A DNA stretch of 64,000 nucleotides from Pseudomonadota bacterium (lineage in GTDB: Bacteria; Pseudomonadota; Gammaproteobacteria; Steroidobacterales; Steroidobacteraceae): NCBI GenBank assembly GCA_023391335.1, contig JAEWBG010000010.1, forward strand, positions 1 through 64,000, given 5' to 3'. Below are positions 44,664-53,360 of this stretch, in pieces (within the stretch, counting starts at the first letter, position 1; the number at the start of each line of letters is the position of its first letter). The notes under the pieces were generated by a model, which saw only the letters and a list, made by a program, of their open reading frames with translations, made no database searches and was not told the origin of the DNA. Made by a program: the position numbers and the translations under genes.

Positions 44664-45059
44664 TCAGACGTCTACTTTGAACCCGAGATCCACATCGCAA
44701 CCCGCCTGTCCGCCGCGGATGCCCCAGTTGTCCGGCGTGATCTCGCGCAACAAGATCTTCACGTGATCCGCGGGAATGCCGAAAGGCTCCAGATTCGCGA
44801 CGATGGTCTTGTAAAGCGCGCGCTTGGCATCGAGAGATCGACCCGCAAAACAATCGATGCTGATGTGGGTGTAGACATCGGGCTGGGTTCGATTCGGCGG
44901 ACACGCAAATCGATGCGGCTCGTGCGCGATCAACCGCACGTCGCGATCGTGCGGCAGAATCTTGAATGCAGATTGTACTGCCGCGTGCACTGCATTCATC
45001 AGTGCGACTTCCTGCTCGGCCGCGTACTGCTTTCTGACTTCGATCAATATGCTTGGCAT
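44664..45059 (-). CDS. Tautomerase family protein
   Basis: The 131-residue product starts MPSILIEVRKQYAAEQEVAL, with Pro2 free after Met removal, as needed for tautomerase-superfamily catalysis. It continues with VYTHISIDCFAGRSLDAKRALYK and ILLREITPDNWGIRGGQAG, matching the longer tautomerase group (PF14552). The substrate is unknown. The ATG at 45059 gives the catalytic proline its proper place; a start at 45095 would bury it and is rejected. It is probably monocistronic. Confidence 0.88.
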   Translation of the reverse strand: MPSILIEVRKQYAAEQEVALMNAVHAAVQSAFKILPHDRDVRLIAHEPHRFACPPNRTQPDVYTHISIDCFAGRSLDAKRALYKTIVANLEPFGIPADHVKILLREITPDNWGIRGGQAGCDVDLGFKVDV

Positions 45060-45208
45060 TCGTCGCCCCGTAAGTGAGGAAGATCTAACTCTCAAGCAAG
45101 TGTGAGTAAGTGAAGAGGTGAAAGCGCTACGCGCGTGAGTGCAGATCCCGATGCGGCTTCGACTTTCACGCGCTAGCTCTCACGCGAGTGAAATTCGCGC
45201 TCACTTCC

Positions 45209-45562
45209 TCACTTCGACAGCAACGCGGTCGCGTATTCCGCCGGCTTGAATCCCGCGAGGAGTTTCTTGCCGTGCTCGAGAATCGGCCGCTTGATCATCG
45301 AGGGCTGTTCCAACATCAGCGCGATCGCGCGCTTCTCATCGACGGAGGCGCGGGTGGATTCGGGCAGTTTGCGGAACGTTGTTCCGCTTTTGTTGAGCAC
45401 ACGCTCCCAGCCCAGTTCGCGGCACCAGCGTTCCAGGTGCGCGCGATCGATCCCGGTCGCTTTGTAGTCGTGAAAGGCGTACCCGATCTCGTGCTCATCC
45501 AGCCAAGTGCGGGCCTTTTTCATGGTGTCGCAGTTCTTGATGCCGAAAATTCGAGTCGTCAT
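45209..45562 (-). CDS. ArsC family reductase, YffB/Spx-like
   Basis: A 117-residue thioredoxin-fold protein of the ArsC/YffB group: TTRIFGIKNCDTMKKARTWL with the single active-site Cys, then ERVLNKSGTTFRKLPE, and MIKRPILEHGKKLLAGF near the end (the conserved Arg-Pro). YffB-like proteins are glutathione-dependent thiol reductases; arsenate reduction is not assured because the typical HX3CX3R arsenate motif differs. The gene is divergent from gnd. Its TGA stop lies in a CTCACTTCCTCACTTC repeat. Confidence 0.92.
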   Translation of the reverse strand: MTTRIFGIKNCDTMKKARTWLDEHEIGYAFHDYKATGIDRAHLERWCRELGWERVLNKSGTTFRKLPESTRASVDEKRAIALMLEQPSMIKRPILEHGKKLLAGFKPAEYATALLSK

Positions 45563-45740
45563 GGCGAGTCCGAAATGTGCGAGCGCGGGGGCGAACTATC
45601 ATGCCTGCTCAGACGTCGGGGTAGAACAGTTTCGCTGCCATACTCGCGCGACACGGTTTCTTCTGACGGAGCGCTCTGCGAAAATGCGCGCCCTTTCGGA
45701 TGCCGTCGGCATCTCGTCTTTCGAAGCAGCAGGGGTCGTT

Positions 45741-46748
45741 ATGCAAATCGGAATGGTCGGCTTGGGTCGCATGGGTGCCAATATGACGCGGCGATTGCTG
45801 CGTGCGGGACATCAATGCGTCGTGTACGACGCCGATACGGCCGCCGTGAACGGTTTGTCCGCCGAGGGCGCGACGGGTACGCACACGCTGGAACAGCTCA
45901 TCGCTTCTTTGCCAGCACCTCGTGCCATCTGGCTGATGGTTCCGGCAGGCGTCGTGGAACAAGTGCTCGCAACGATCGAACCGTTGCTGTCGAAGAACGA
46001 CGTGGTAATCGATGGCGGCAACTCCGACTACCGTCTCGCCATCGCGCGTTCGAAGAAGCTCGCAGCGGCCGGCATTCACTTCATCGACGTAGGGGTGAGT
46101 GGCGGCGTTTGGGGATTGGAGCGCGGGTATTGCTTGATGATGGGCGGCGAAACTGCACCCGTGAATCGATTGCGCCCCATCTTCGAAGCACTCGCCCCGA
46201 CAGTGCACGAAGCATCGCAGTCCGATCAAACCTCGCCCAGCTCATCGAGCCACGGATTTTTGCATTGTGGCCCCGCGGGCGCAGGTCACTTCGTCAAGAT
46301 GGTGCATAACGGCATCGAATACGCGCTGATGGCGGCGTATGCGGAAGGGTTCAACTTGCTAGCTCACGCAGGTCGCGGTTCCAAGGAGCAGCGCATCGAT
46401 GCAGAGCACGCCCCGCTCGGCGATCCCGAGTGCTATCAATATCAGTTCGACGTTCCTGCGATTGCCGAGCTCTGGCGCAACGGCAGCGTTGTGCGTTCAT
46501 GGCTACTCGATCTCACGGCTCAGGCATTGAAAGCCGATCCGACGCTGGAGAATTTCGCGGGCCGTGTGTCCGATTCGGGAGAAGGGCGCTGGGCATTGAA
46601 GGCCAGCATCGATCTGGGTGTGCCGATGCCGGCGTTGTCGAGCGCGCTATTCGGCCGCTTCAGTTCCCGCGACGAAGATGCCTATGCGAACAAACTGCTA
46701 TCTGCGATGCGCAAACAGTTTGGTGGGCACCATGAGGTGCATAAGTAA
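45741..46748 (+). CDS. gnd: Decarboxylating 6-phosphogluconate dehydrogenase, short form
   Basis: A 335-residue enzyme that oxidises and decarboxylates 6-phosphogluconate to ribulose-5-phosphate. Visible motifs are the cofactor loop GMVGLGRMGANMTRRL, VVIDGGNSDYR, the substrate loop GVSGGVWGLERGYCLMMGG and GAGHFVKMVHNGIEYALM (catalytic Lys with His-Asn). The length fits the short GndA/YqeC type, often NAD-linked, rather than the 470-residue form. The ATG at 45741 has AGGGG upstream. It may connect to the lactonase at 22087. The stop is followed at once by GTGATGAAAGTGA repeats. Confidence 0.93.
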   Translation: MQIGMVGLGRMGANMTRRLLRAGHQCVVYDADTAAVNGLSAEGATGTHTLEQLIASLPAPRAIWLMVPAGVVEQVLATIEPLLSKNDVVIDGGNSDYRLAIARSKKLAAAGIHFIDVGVSGGVWGLERGYCLMMGGETAPVNRLRPIFEALAPTVHEASQSDQTSPSSSSHGFLHCGPAGAGHFVKMVHNGIEYALMAAYAEGFNLLAHAGRGSKEQRIDAEHAPLGDPECYQYQFDVPAIAELWRNGSVVRSWLLDLTAQALKADPTLENFAGRVSDSGEGRWALKASIDLGVPMPALSSALFGRFSSRDEDAYANKLLSAMRKQFGGHHEVHK

Positions 46749-46867
46749 ACAGTGATGAAAGTGAATAAAGTGATGAAGTGAACGGCGTAGCTCGCGCGTA
46801 CTGTAGCGTCGCGTGAGTTAAACGGCTCTTACCCTTCACCTCATCACCCCATCACTCTATTACTCGC
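46749..46867. repeat. GTGATGAAGTGA-type inverted repeat between convergent genes
   Basis: AGTGATGAAAGTGAATAAAG (46752 on) and its rough inverse, TCACCTCATCACCCCATCAC (about 46837-46856), face each other across 60 bases between the 3' ends of gnd and the DUF6807 gene. The same words occur at 20440-20480 and 45098-45215. Confidence 0.65.
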
Positions 46868-47812
46868 TCAAAAACCCCAATCCTTCACCGCGGCTTGCAA
46901 TGCAGACGGGGTCCAGGGTTGGGGTTGAACGAGAATGCGATAGTGCAGTTTCCATTCGCCGCCGGGCGGCAGCGTGCGGACTTGCGGTGCGAGAATCGCG
47001 GCGCAGATGAAGCGCAGCCCGGTTTGCGCATTCACGATGTACCAGGGTGCCTTCTCGCCGATGTTGGCGCGGTCGCTCAATATCGCGATCGAACCTAAGT
47101 TCTTGCCGTCGAGAGTGAAGTTCGCTGCAAGTGCCGGTGCGGACGGTCTCGCGCGATCGCTGTCGTAGTGCGTGACGGGCCCATTCGTCGTCAGTACCGA
47201 CATCTCCACGGGCGCGGTTGCCAGACTGATGCCCAAGCCGCCGTAGCCGCCGTTCACTCTGCCATTCGGTTCCCACGGCATCGGCGTGCGATCGAGAACG
47301 GCGCCTTGCTTGCCAGCCATGAAGTGCGAGTGCCAATGGATCGAATACGATCCATCGAGCGCGGGAGCCGAAATCTCGAGCTTGCGCTGCTCCGTCATGT
47401 CGACGCGGCCGCTGGGATGCGTGTAAGTCGCCTCGAACTGGATCACCGCACTGCCGTCGTCGTGGGTTTCAATTTGCGGCGGGCTCCAGCGGGTCACGCC
47501 TTCGCTCTTGCCGCTTTGCCGATCCTCTTCCCAGTAGTTCGCGCCGTTGATGTACTTCCACGAAAACCATAGCCCGTAATGCCACGGGTGATCCTGCGGC
47601 CGGATCCTCGTCAGGCTCATGCCCGATGAAGTTGTGATCGGATCGAAGAACGGCTTACCTTTCTCGGGATCGTACGAAAAGCGCCACAGCACACGATCGC
47701 CGGCGCGCCATGCCACCGTGCTGTGGTCGCGCTGCCATTCGGCGAACGAAGTCAGCGGAAGGAATAACGCGATCGCAGTGGATGCGAATGACAAGAACTG
47801 GCGGAATCTCAT
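46868..47812 (-). CDS. PmoA/DUF6807 family exported protein
   Basis: A 314-residue protein with a signal peptide (QFLSFASTAIALFLPLTSFA). The body carries DUF6807/PmoA-type segments (GLWFSWKYINGANYWEEDRQ, HPSGRVDMTEQRKLEIS, PWEPNGRVNGGYGGLGIS, APWYIVNAQTG) and conserved His residues (RPQDHPWHYG) that may bind metal. Such proteins accompany Gfo/Idh dehydrogenases in sugar catabolic loci; their reaction is not established. Its start overlaps the upstream oxidoreductase stop by four bases, so the three minus-strand genes 46868-50576 form one operon. Confidence 0.87.
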   Translation of the reverse strand: MRFRQFLSFASTAIALFLPLTSFAEWQRDHSTVAWRAGDRVLWRFSYDPEKGKPFFDPITTSSGMSLTRIRPQDHPWHYGLWFSWKYINGANYWEEDRQSGKSEGVTRWSPPQIETHDDGSAVIQFEATYTHPSGRVDMTEQRKLEISAPALDGSYSIHWHSHFMAGKQGAVLDRTPMPWEPNGRVNGGYGGLGISLATAPVEMSVLTTNGPVTHYDSDRARPSAPALAANFTLDGKNLGSIAILSDRANIGEKAPWYIVNAQTGLRFICAAILAPQVRTLPPGGEWKLHYRILVQPQPWTPSALQAAVKDWGF

Positions 47813-49188
47813 GGTCCTGTTGCGTGACTGAGTTCGTACGCCTGCATGAGCGTGGCGTACTTCGTGAGCATGTTAGGGACTTCCCAGTCTGGCAGGCGAC
47901 CAGCCCGCAAATATCGCAAGAAGTTCTCGGTGACTTGAGCGAAATGCGCTTCGTGTCCCACGTTGTAGCGCTCCGGAATCACGACCCGCCACTGCGAGCC
48001 GTCTTGGCGCACTTCGATGCCGGGGTAAGTCTTTCGCAGTGAAGCGATCGCTCCATGAAGGGCACGCTCGAGGTCTGTCGCACTGACCGCATCCGTGCGT
48101 GAGACATACAGCACGGGTTTGAATCCCTCTTTCGCGCCCTGCTCGATAATCAAGTTCGCGCGCGTGCCGCGCAGTACCGAGTGATGCGTGTCGCCGCCGC
48201 CTGGACGCGGTTCAAAGCGCCATTCGACGGAAACGTTCGCGTGCACGCCGCGCAACGCATAGGTGAATTCTCCGTTCGAAAACACGTTGAGCGTCCCGTC
48301 CTTCACATGGCTTTGTAGCGACGCCGGGAACGAGGACGCGCCGGTGATCTTCGAAAACTGAGCGAGCGTCAGCGGCGTGCTCCAGTGCCGAGCCTTGATG
48401 ACCTTGGCATCTGCCGGGGTCAAAGCTTGCTCCGGAAACGCTTCCCACTGAATCAGATCGACCAAGTGCGTCGTGACATCGACGATGCCTTCGCCTTCCT
48501 GGTTCACATCGAAAAACCATTGCGGGCGCTTCAATGGCGAGCCCGCCACGATCTTGGAGAAGTAATGCACGCTCTGCTTGGTGATGGCAGGACGTTCGGG
48601 CGTGCCTTTCTCGAGCGTGCCGAACAATTCTGGCTGCCGCGACAGCTCTCGTTGCAGGACGGTCGTGATCTCAAAGCGTTCCGTCATGATGTCGTACAAC
48701 AAAACGCCCTTGTCTTGCGCAACCGCAAATGCCTTTTGCAGTTTGGGAAATGCTTGAGGCGTGATCACCATCGGCTTGTCGGCGAGCACGTTGAGGCCTG
48801 CCGCCACCGACTGCAGAATGTATTCGGTCTTGCGAGCGTTGTTACCCGAGATCACCACGACGTTGCCCGGCTTGTCCTTGAGCATGCGCTGCAAAAAATC
48901 CGCGCCGGTGTAAACCTGCTCGCGCCAATGCGTCGGTTGCTCCGCTCGAGAGTTGAACGATTCGATGCGTTTCAAGTGTTCGGATAAGTCATCACCCGCA
49001 GGTGCGTAGACATGCACGAGCGGATCGATCTGCGGATACATGAATTTCTGTACCAGCGATGCGTGGAAGTGCCCCGGATCCAAGGTGATCAAGTGCACTT
49101 GCGACGAAGCTTGCTCCGCGTGTGCCACGCTCGAAGCGATGCCGAACGCACACACCGCGATCGCCTTGCGGATATCCACTGCGCTCAC
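47809..49188 (-). CDS. Gfo/Idh/MocA-like oxidoreductase with oxidoreductase-C domain
   Basis: A 459-residue exported protein (signal about residues 5-24, ending VAHA). It has a Rossmann-like N-terminal half (VHLITLDPGHFHASLVQKFM, VVVISGNNARKTEYIL, GLNVLADKPMVITP) and a conserved C-terminal half (VDVTTHLVDLIQWEAFPEQA, RPGGGDTHHSVLRGTRANLI) matching the putative oxidoreductase C-terminal family. It overlaps both neighbours by four bases (ATGA). In related loci the family works with PmoA-like and Tat-exported Gfo/Idh proteins on glycosides; its substrate here is not shown. Confidence 0.85.
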   Translation of the reverse strand: MSAVDIRKAIAVCAFGIASSVAHAEQASSQVHLITLDPGHFHASLVQKFMYPQIDPLVHVYAPAGDDLSEHLKRIESFNSRAEQPTHWREQVYTGADFLQRMLKDKPGNVVVISGNNARKTEYILQSVAAGLNVLADKPMVITPQAFPKLQKAFAVAQDKGVLLYDIMTERFEITTVLQRELSRQPELFGTLEKGTPERPAITKQSVHYFSKIVAGSPLKRPQWFFDVNQEGEGIVDVTTHLVDLIQWEAFPEQALTPADAKVIKARHWSTPLTLAQFSKITGASSFPASLQSHVKDGTLNVFSNGEFTYALRGVHANVSVEWRFEPRPGGGDTHHSVLRGTRANLIIEQGAKEGFKPVLYVSRTDAVSATDLERALHGAIASLRKTYPGIEVRQDGSQWRVVIPERYNVGHEAHFAQVTENFLRYLRAGRLPDWEVPNMLTKYATLMQAYELSHATGP

Positions 49189-50576
49189 GCCTTGTGAATC
49201 AATCTGGTTGCGCCATAAGGGGCGCGTTCGGGGCGTGACAACATGGCATTGGCTTGATCGTCATTGACGAAGCGCTCCGCCTTCGCATCCCACGTGAGCG
49301 GGCGACCCAGTTTCATTGCAATCCAACTCACGATGCACGCCGAGGTGCTGCGATGTGCAACATCGGCCGGTGCGATCGACGTTTGCCGCGAGCGGACGCA
49401 TTCGAGCCAATTCTTGTGATGTTCATCGGAACGCGGCAACTGCACTTTGACGCCGTTCGGATCCAAGATCTTTTTGTCGCTCGCATCGAGCGGCGGTAGC
49501 GGTTTGCCGGGCGAAGTGGGATCGCTCGCAGTCGCTTGGCCTTCGCGCGTGACCCATACCCAGCCCTCGGTGCCGATGAACTTCAAGCCGTTGGGATTCC
49601 TGTCCGAAACGTTCACGCGGACGTTATGCGGATATAGCAGATCGATGTTGTACGCGCCGTGTACGTTCCAGATCTTGTTGGTCGGAAATTCCGCATGACC
49701 TTCCACGCGACTGGGCCCGCTGTGTTCGCAATCCAGTCCCCAGTGCAACGTGTCGTAGTGGTGCGAACCCCAGCCGGTGATCATGCCCAAACAATATGCT
49801 TCGTTGCGCAGCCAACCGGGGCGGCTGTAATCGTTCTGCGGGTGCACGCGCTGTTCGGTGTAGTACGCCTCAGGCGTAGGACCGAGCCAGCGGTCGTAAT
49901 TGAAATTGGCCGGCACGGGCTGCGGCGGATCATCCGGCTTGGTCGGATCGATCGGTAGGCCGATTTCGACCCGTTGAACTTGGCCGATGCGCCCCGAGCG
50001 CACCACCTCGCAGGCGAAGCGGAATTGTTTCGTAGAACGCTGCTGGCTGCCGACTTGCAGGATGCGACCGGTCCTCGCGACAGCATCGCGCAAGATCACG
50101 CCTTCTGCATGCGTCATCGTGAAGGGCTTCTGCAAGTAGACATCTTTGCCGGCGAGTACCGCCACCAGCGCGACTTCCGCATGTTGGTGATCGGGGGTGC
50201 TGATGACGAAGGCATCGATGTCCTTGCGACCTGCTAGCTCGCGATAGTCATCGTGCATTGTGATCGGCGGAACAGGCAGCTTCGCCTCTTGGTACCACTG
50301 TTCGACGCGCTGCTTGCCTTCAGCCGCGCGCTTCGAATCGAAATCGCATACTGCAACGATGTCTGCGAGCCCTGACTTCAGGACACCGGGCATATCGTGT
50401 TCGCGAGCAATCCGTCCGCAGCCGATTTGAGCGATGCGCAAGCGATTGCTGGGAGCGTCGGCTCCAAACACGCGCGAGGGCACGATGAGCGGTACGGATA
50501 AAACCGCTGCTGTCGTCGCCACCGTTTGGCAAAACTCGCGGCGCGATACCCCTGATTGGCGCGATCGATCTTTCAT
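49185..50576 (-). CDS. Tat-exported Gfo/Idh/MocA family oxidoreductase
   Basis: A 463-residue periplasmic dehydrogenase. It has a twin-arginine signal (VSRREFCQTVATTAAVLSVP) and a Rossmann motif (RIAQIGCGRIAREHD), then DAFVISTPDHQHAEVAL and KDVYLQKPFTMTHAEGVIL (the KP motif of the family) and the C-terminal domain with GWGSHHYDTLHWGLD. Tat export implies that it folds with its cofactor before transport. It is the first gene of the three-gene operon and is divergent from the GH43 gene, with about 180 bases between the starts. Confidence 0.9.
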   Translation of the reverse strand: MKDRSRQSGVSRREFCQTVATTAAVLSVPLIVPSRVFGADAPSNRLRIAQIGCGRIAREHDMPGVLKSGLADIVAVCDFDSKRAAEGKQRVEQWYQEAKLPVPPITMHDDYRELAGRKDIDAFVISTPDHQHAEVALVAVLAGKDVYLQKPFTMTHAEGVILRDAVARTGRILQVGSQQRSTKQFRFACEVVRSGRIGQVQRVEIGLPIDPTKPDDPPQPVPANFNYDRWLGPTPEAYYTEQRVHPQNDYSRPGWLRNEAYCLGMITGWGSHHYDTLHWGLDCEHSGPSRVEGHAEFPTNKIWNVHGAYNIDLLYPHNVRVNVSDRNPNGLKFIGTEGWVWVTREGQATASDPTSPGKPLPPLDASDKKILDPNGVKVQLPRSDEHHKNWLECVRSRQTSIAPADVAHRSTSACIVSWIAMKLGRPLTWDAKAERFVNDDQANAMLSRPERAPYGATRLIHKA

Positions 50577-50758
50577 TGTTGTGGTCCTCTAGACGGATGA
50601 ACGGCAGCCTACTCCCGCGGTTACACCCGCACCATTGACGCGCGCCAAGAAAGTTTAAGGTGAACGAGTATTTGCCACATCGATCCGAGGCGGTAATCAT
50701 TGACACCGTTGCCATATGCATACGCTTATCGGCGCATAACTGAAGCGGATAAAAGAAC
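50577..50758. promoter_or_regulatory. Divergent intergenic region between the oxidoreductase operon and GH43
   Basis: The 182 bases should hold both promoters. On the plus strand, TTGACA at about 50700 with AT-rich GCTTAT near 50725 is a possible weak sigma-70 pair for the GH43 gene; the fit is poor. No clear LacI- or GntR-type palindrome was found. The shared region makes coordinated sugar control likely, but this is inference. Confidence 0.35.
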
Positions 50759-52432
50759 ATGCGTTGTAAATTTTGGGCCGTCATCGCGTTGCTCAGCGGC
50801 ACTGCGCACGCGCGCACCGACGTGAGCGTCTCGTTCGACTACTTCGAATACACCGGACGCGATGCCGTGTTCGAGCAAACGCTGCCGAGCGGCAGCTATC
50901 GCAATCCAATTCTCGCGGGCTTCTATCCGGATCCCAGTGTCACACGCGTTGGCGACAAGTTTTATCTGGTCAATTCCAGCTTCGCTTATTTTCCGGGCAT
51001 TCCAGTGTTCGAGAGCCGCGATCTGGTGCACTGGACGCAAGTGGGGCACGTCATCGATCGCGCGTCCGAACTTACGTTCGATGGTCTCGGCATTTCGCGC
51101 GGCGTGTTCGCAGCGACGATTCAATATCACGAAGGCACGTACTACGTGCTCAACACCGCAGTCGACAGTGGCGGAAACTTCATTGTTACTGCAAAGAGTC
51201 CGCAAGGTCCGTGGTCGGATCCGATCTGGCTGCCGCAGATCGATGGCATCGATCCCTCATTGTTCATCGATGATGATGGCGAGGCGTACATCCTCAACAA
51301 CGGTCCGCCCGAAGATGTGCCGCAGTATTCAGGACATCGCGCGATTTGGATTCAGCAGTTCGATCTGAAGAAAATGAAGTTGTTCGGCCCGCGTCGCGTG
51401 CTGGTAAATGGTGGCGTCGACTTCTCGAAAAAACCGGTGTGGATCGAAGGGCCGCATCTGTTCAAGCACGAAGGCTTCTACTACTTGAGTTGTGCGGAAG
51501 GCGGCACTGAAGTGAATCACTCGCAGGTGATTTTGCGTGCTCATTCCCCGTGGGGACCGTTCACGCCGTACGAACGCAACCCGATCTTGACGCAGCGGGA
51601 CTTGCCCGCAGATCGCGGCAATCCAGTGACAAACACGGGCCATGCCGATTTGGTCGAAGCGCCCGATGGAAGCTGGTGGGCGGTGTTTCTGGGAAGTCGC
51701 CCTTATGAGGGCAAGTACTACAACACCGGGCGCGAAACGTTCTTGCTTCCGGTGACGTGGAAAGACGGGTGGCCGACGATCCTGGAGCAAGGTGCTGCGG
51801 TGCCTTATGCGGTCAAGGGTCCTGCTTTCATGCAAAGTGGCGACCAGGCGCCACTGAGCGGAAATTTCACGTGGCGCGATGAATTCGATGCACCAGTGGT
51901 CAATCCGTTTTGGCTGCAAGTACGCGTACCGAAACGCGCCTGGTTCGATTTCACAAGTAAGAAGAGCACACTAACGATTCATCCGCTGGATATGCCGCTC
52001 GATGGCCTTGGTAATCCTTCTTATTTGGGACGGCGCCAACAGCATCAGAACTTCGAAGCGACGACGCAGCTCACGCTGCCCAAGCGCGGAACGGTCGATG
52101 CGGGCATCGCGGTGTTTCAAAGCGAGAAATATTGGTACTTCTGCGGTGCGCGCCGCAAAGACAAGCGAACGCTCGAGTTGTTCTTGGAAAAGAAAGCGGG
52201 CGATGCCGTGCAAGTCATCGCTCAGCAATCGGTGCCGTGGAGTGCAACGATCAAATTGCGCGTATCAGCCGACCAACGTTGGTATTCGTTCTTTTTCGAT
52301 GCCGGAGAAGGATGGAAACCACTCGATGAAAAAGACGATGGCTCTATCTTGAGCACCCAAGTCGCCGGCGGGTTCGTGGGCACGACGCTCGGCCCGTATG
52401 CTCGCGTGCCGGCGAAGGACGTGCGGCAGTAG
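50759..52432 (+). CDS. Glycoside hydrolase family 43 (beta-xylosidase/arabinofuranosidase type)
   Basis: A 557-residue exported enzyme with an N-terminal signal (CKFWAVIALLSGTAHA). The five-bladed GH43 propeller is seen from NPILAGFYPDPSVTRVGDKF (general base Asp) through GIDPSLFIDDDGEAYILNNG (pKa-tuning Asp) and VWIEGPHLFKHEGFYYLSCA (general acid Glu). The C-terminal half (about residues 365-550, GDQAPLSGNFTWRDEFD to RVPAKDVRQ) is a concanavalin-like beta-sandwich. It cuts xylo- or arabino-oligosaccharides. It is divergent from the oxidoreductase operon. Confidence 0.93.
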   Translation: MRCKFWAVIALLSGTAHARTDVSVSFDYFEYTGRDAVFEQTLPSGSYRNPILAGFYPDPSVTRVGDKFYLVNSSFAYFPGIPVFESRDLVHWTQVGHVIDRASELTFDGLGISRGVFAATIQYHEGTYYVLNTAVDSGGNFIVTAKSPQGPWSDPIWLPQIDGIDPSLFIDDDGEAYILNNGPPEDVPQYSGHRAIWIQQFDLKKMKLFGPRRVLVNGGVDFSKKPVWIEGPHLFKHEGFYYLSCAEGGTEVNHSQVILRAHSPWGPFTPYERNPILTQRDLPADRGNPVTNTGHADLVEAPDGSWWAVFLGSRPYEGKYYNTGRETFLLPVTWKDGWPTILEQGAAVPYAVKGPAFMQSGDQAPLSGNFTWRDEFDAPVVNPFWLQVRVPKRAWFDFTSKKSTLTIHPLDMPLDGLGNPSYLGRRQQHQNFEATTQLTLPKRGTVDAGIAVFQSEKYWYFCGARRKDKRTLELFLEKKAGDAVQVIAQQSVPWSATIKLRVSADQRWYSFFFDAGEGWKPLDEKDDGSILSTQVAGGFVGTTLGPYARVPAKDVRQ

Positions 52433-52470
52433 GGAGTGTGGGCTGACGATGTGTGGAGTGTGGCGTCAAC

Positions 52471-52570
52471 GTAAGGACGGACGACTGCGTCGTCAGGCAG
52501 GCCTTCAGCAGGAAGGATCCTTTCGGATCAGGAGGGCCTTGCGGCAGGGCAGAAATAGACTGGAGTCTGC
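52471..52570 (+). repeat. Dispersed 100-base repeat, copy 2
   Basis: A segment starting at GTAAGGACGGACGACTGCGT is shared, with few differences, with 28212-28310. It contains nested palindromes (GACTGCGTCGTC; AAGGATCCTTTCGGATC) and lies directly after the GH43 gene, before the 3' end of the opposite membrane-protein gene. Confidence 0.8.
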
Positions 52571-52635
52571 TGCCTTTCTTGCTGCGTCTCTTCCGTGTGA
52601 AACTCTTCTAATCACGAGTCACTAGTCACAAGTCA

Positions 52636-53112
52636 CTAGCCGAGCGTCGTCGGCAACTTGCGAACGTGAATATATGCCCCGCTCAAGAAGGCAATCACAT
52701 TTACCACGCTCATGAGCGCCAACGTGAGGCGCGGCGGTTGGGTCGTATCGACCATTGCGCTCAAGCCACATGAAATGACGGCGACGATGCCCGGTGCGAG
52801 GTAGTTCGGACGATTTGCGATCACGGCGGCCTTGTAGCCGGCAAACATCGAAACCGGAAGAGTGAGTGCGGAGACGATCAATCCCACGCCTGCCCACGGC
52901 GTGATCGCCTCGAAGGTTTTCCGAATCGCATCTTCGCTGAAGCCTTGCGCGAGCAAGATGCTGGAATAGACGATGCTGAACCCAAAGACGACCGCCAGCG
53001 ATCCGCCCAGGTCGATGAGCGCGCCAATCGAGATTGCCTTCACGAGCGAGCCCGGTTGCAGCCGGCGTTCGCGTAATTTCGGGCGTCGCGATCTGAAGCG
53101 AGGGTTTTCCAT
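52636..53112 (-). CDS. Hypothetical four-helix membrane protein
   Basis: A 158-residue product with a basic N-terminus (RFRSRRPKLRERR) and four hydrophobic segments (about residues 25-55, 70-90, 105-120 and 130-150). I do not recognise the family. Function is unknown. The TAG stop (52636-52638) lies inside a GTGACTNGTGACTAGTGAC repeat. It is divergent from the GH3 gene at 53361, with about 250 bases between the starts. Confidence 0.7.
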   Translation of the reverse strand: MENPRFRSRRPKLRERRLQPGSLVKAISIGALIDLGGSLAVVFGFSIVYSSILLAQGFSEDAIRKTFEAITPWAGVGLIVSALTLPVSMFAGYKAAVIANRPNYLAPGIVAVISCGLSAMVDTTQPPRLTLALMSVVNVIAFLSGAYIHVRKLPTTLG

Positions 53113-53360
53113 CGTGAGTGTTGGAGAGCTCCGGTCCGGCTCCATCATATCAGTCTAGTTACGGCGCGCCGCTAAGCGTTTTCGCCAGTCTTGTGCGCCT
53201 GTACGAAGTTCAAGGTTTCGCCAGCGGCCGAACCGCATCGCGGCCCATACATATCTCACGTCTCGGAAGGACAAGAGTTCCGAGTGACAGCCCAGAAGAT
53301 CCCGTTTACATTCCGCGCTGGCCGCGCGCCAAGAACATTGCAATAAGCCCGGGGGTTGTC

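Noticed and set aside
45507..45740. Longer start for 6-phosphogluconate dehydrogenase
   Set aside because: The Rossmann motif must begin near the N-terminus; 45741 has AGGGG upstream and the extension overlaps the divergent ArsC gene start.
53118..53360. N-terminal extension of the second GH3 gene
   Set aside because: The extra 81 residues are basic, lack family similarity and would precede the signal peptide.
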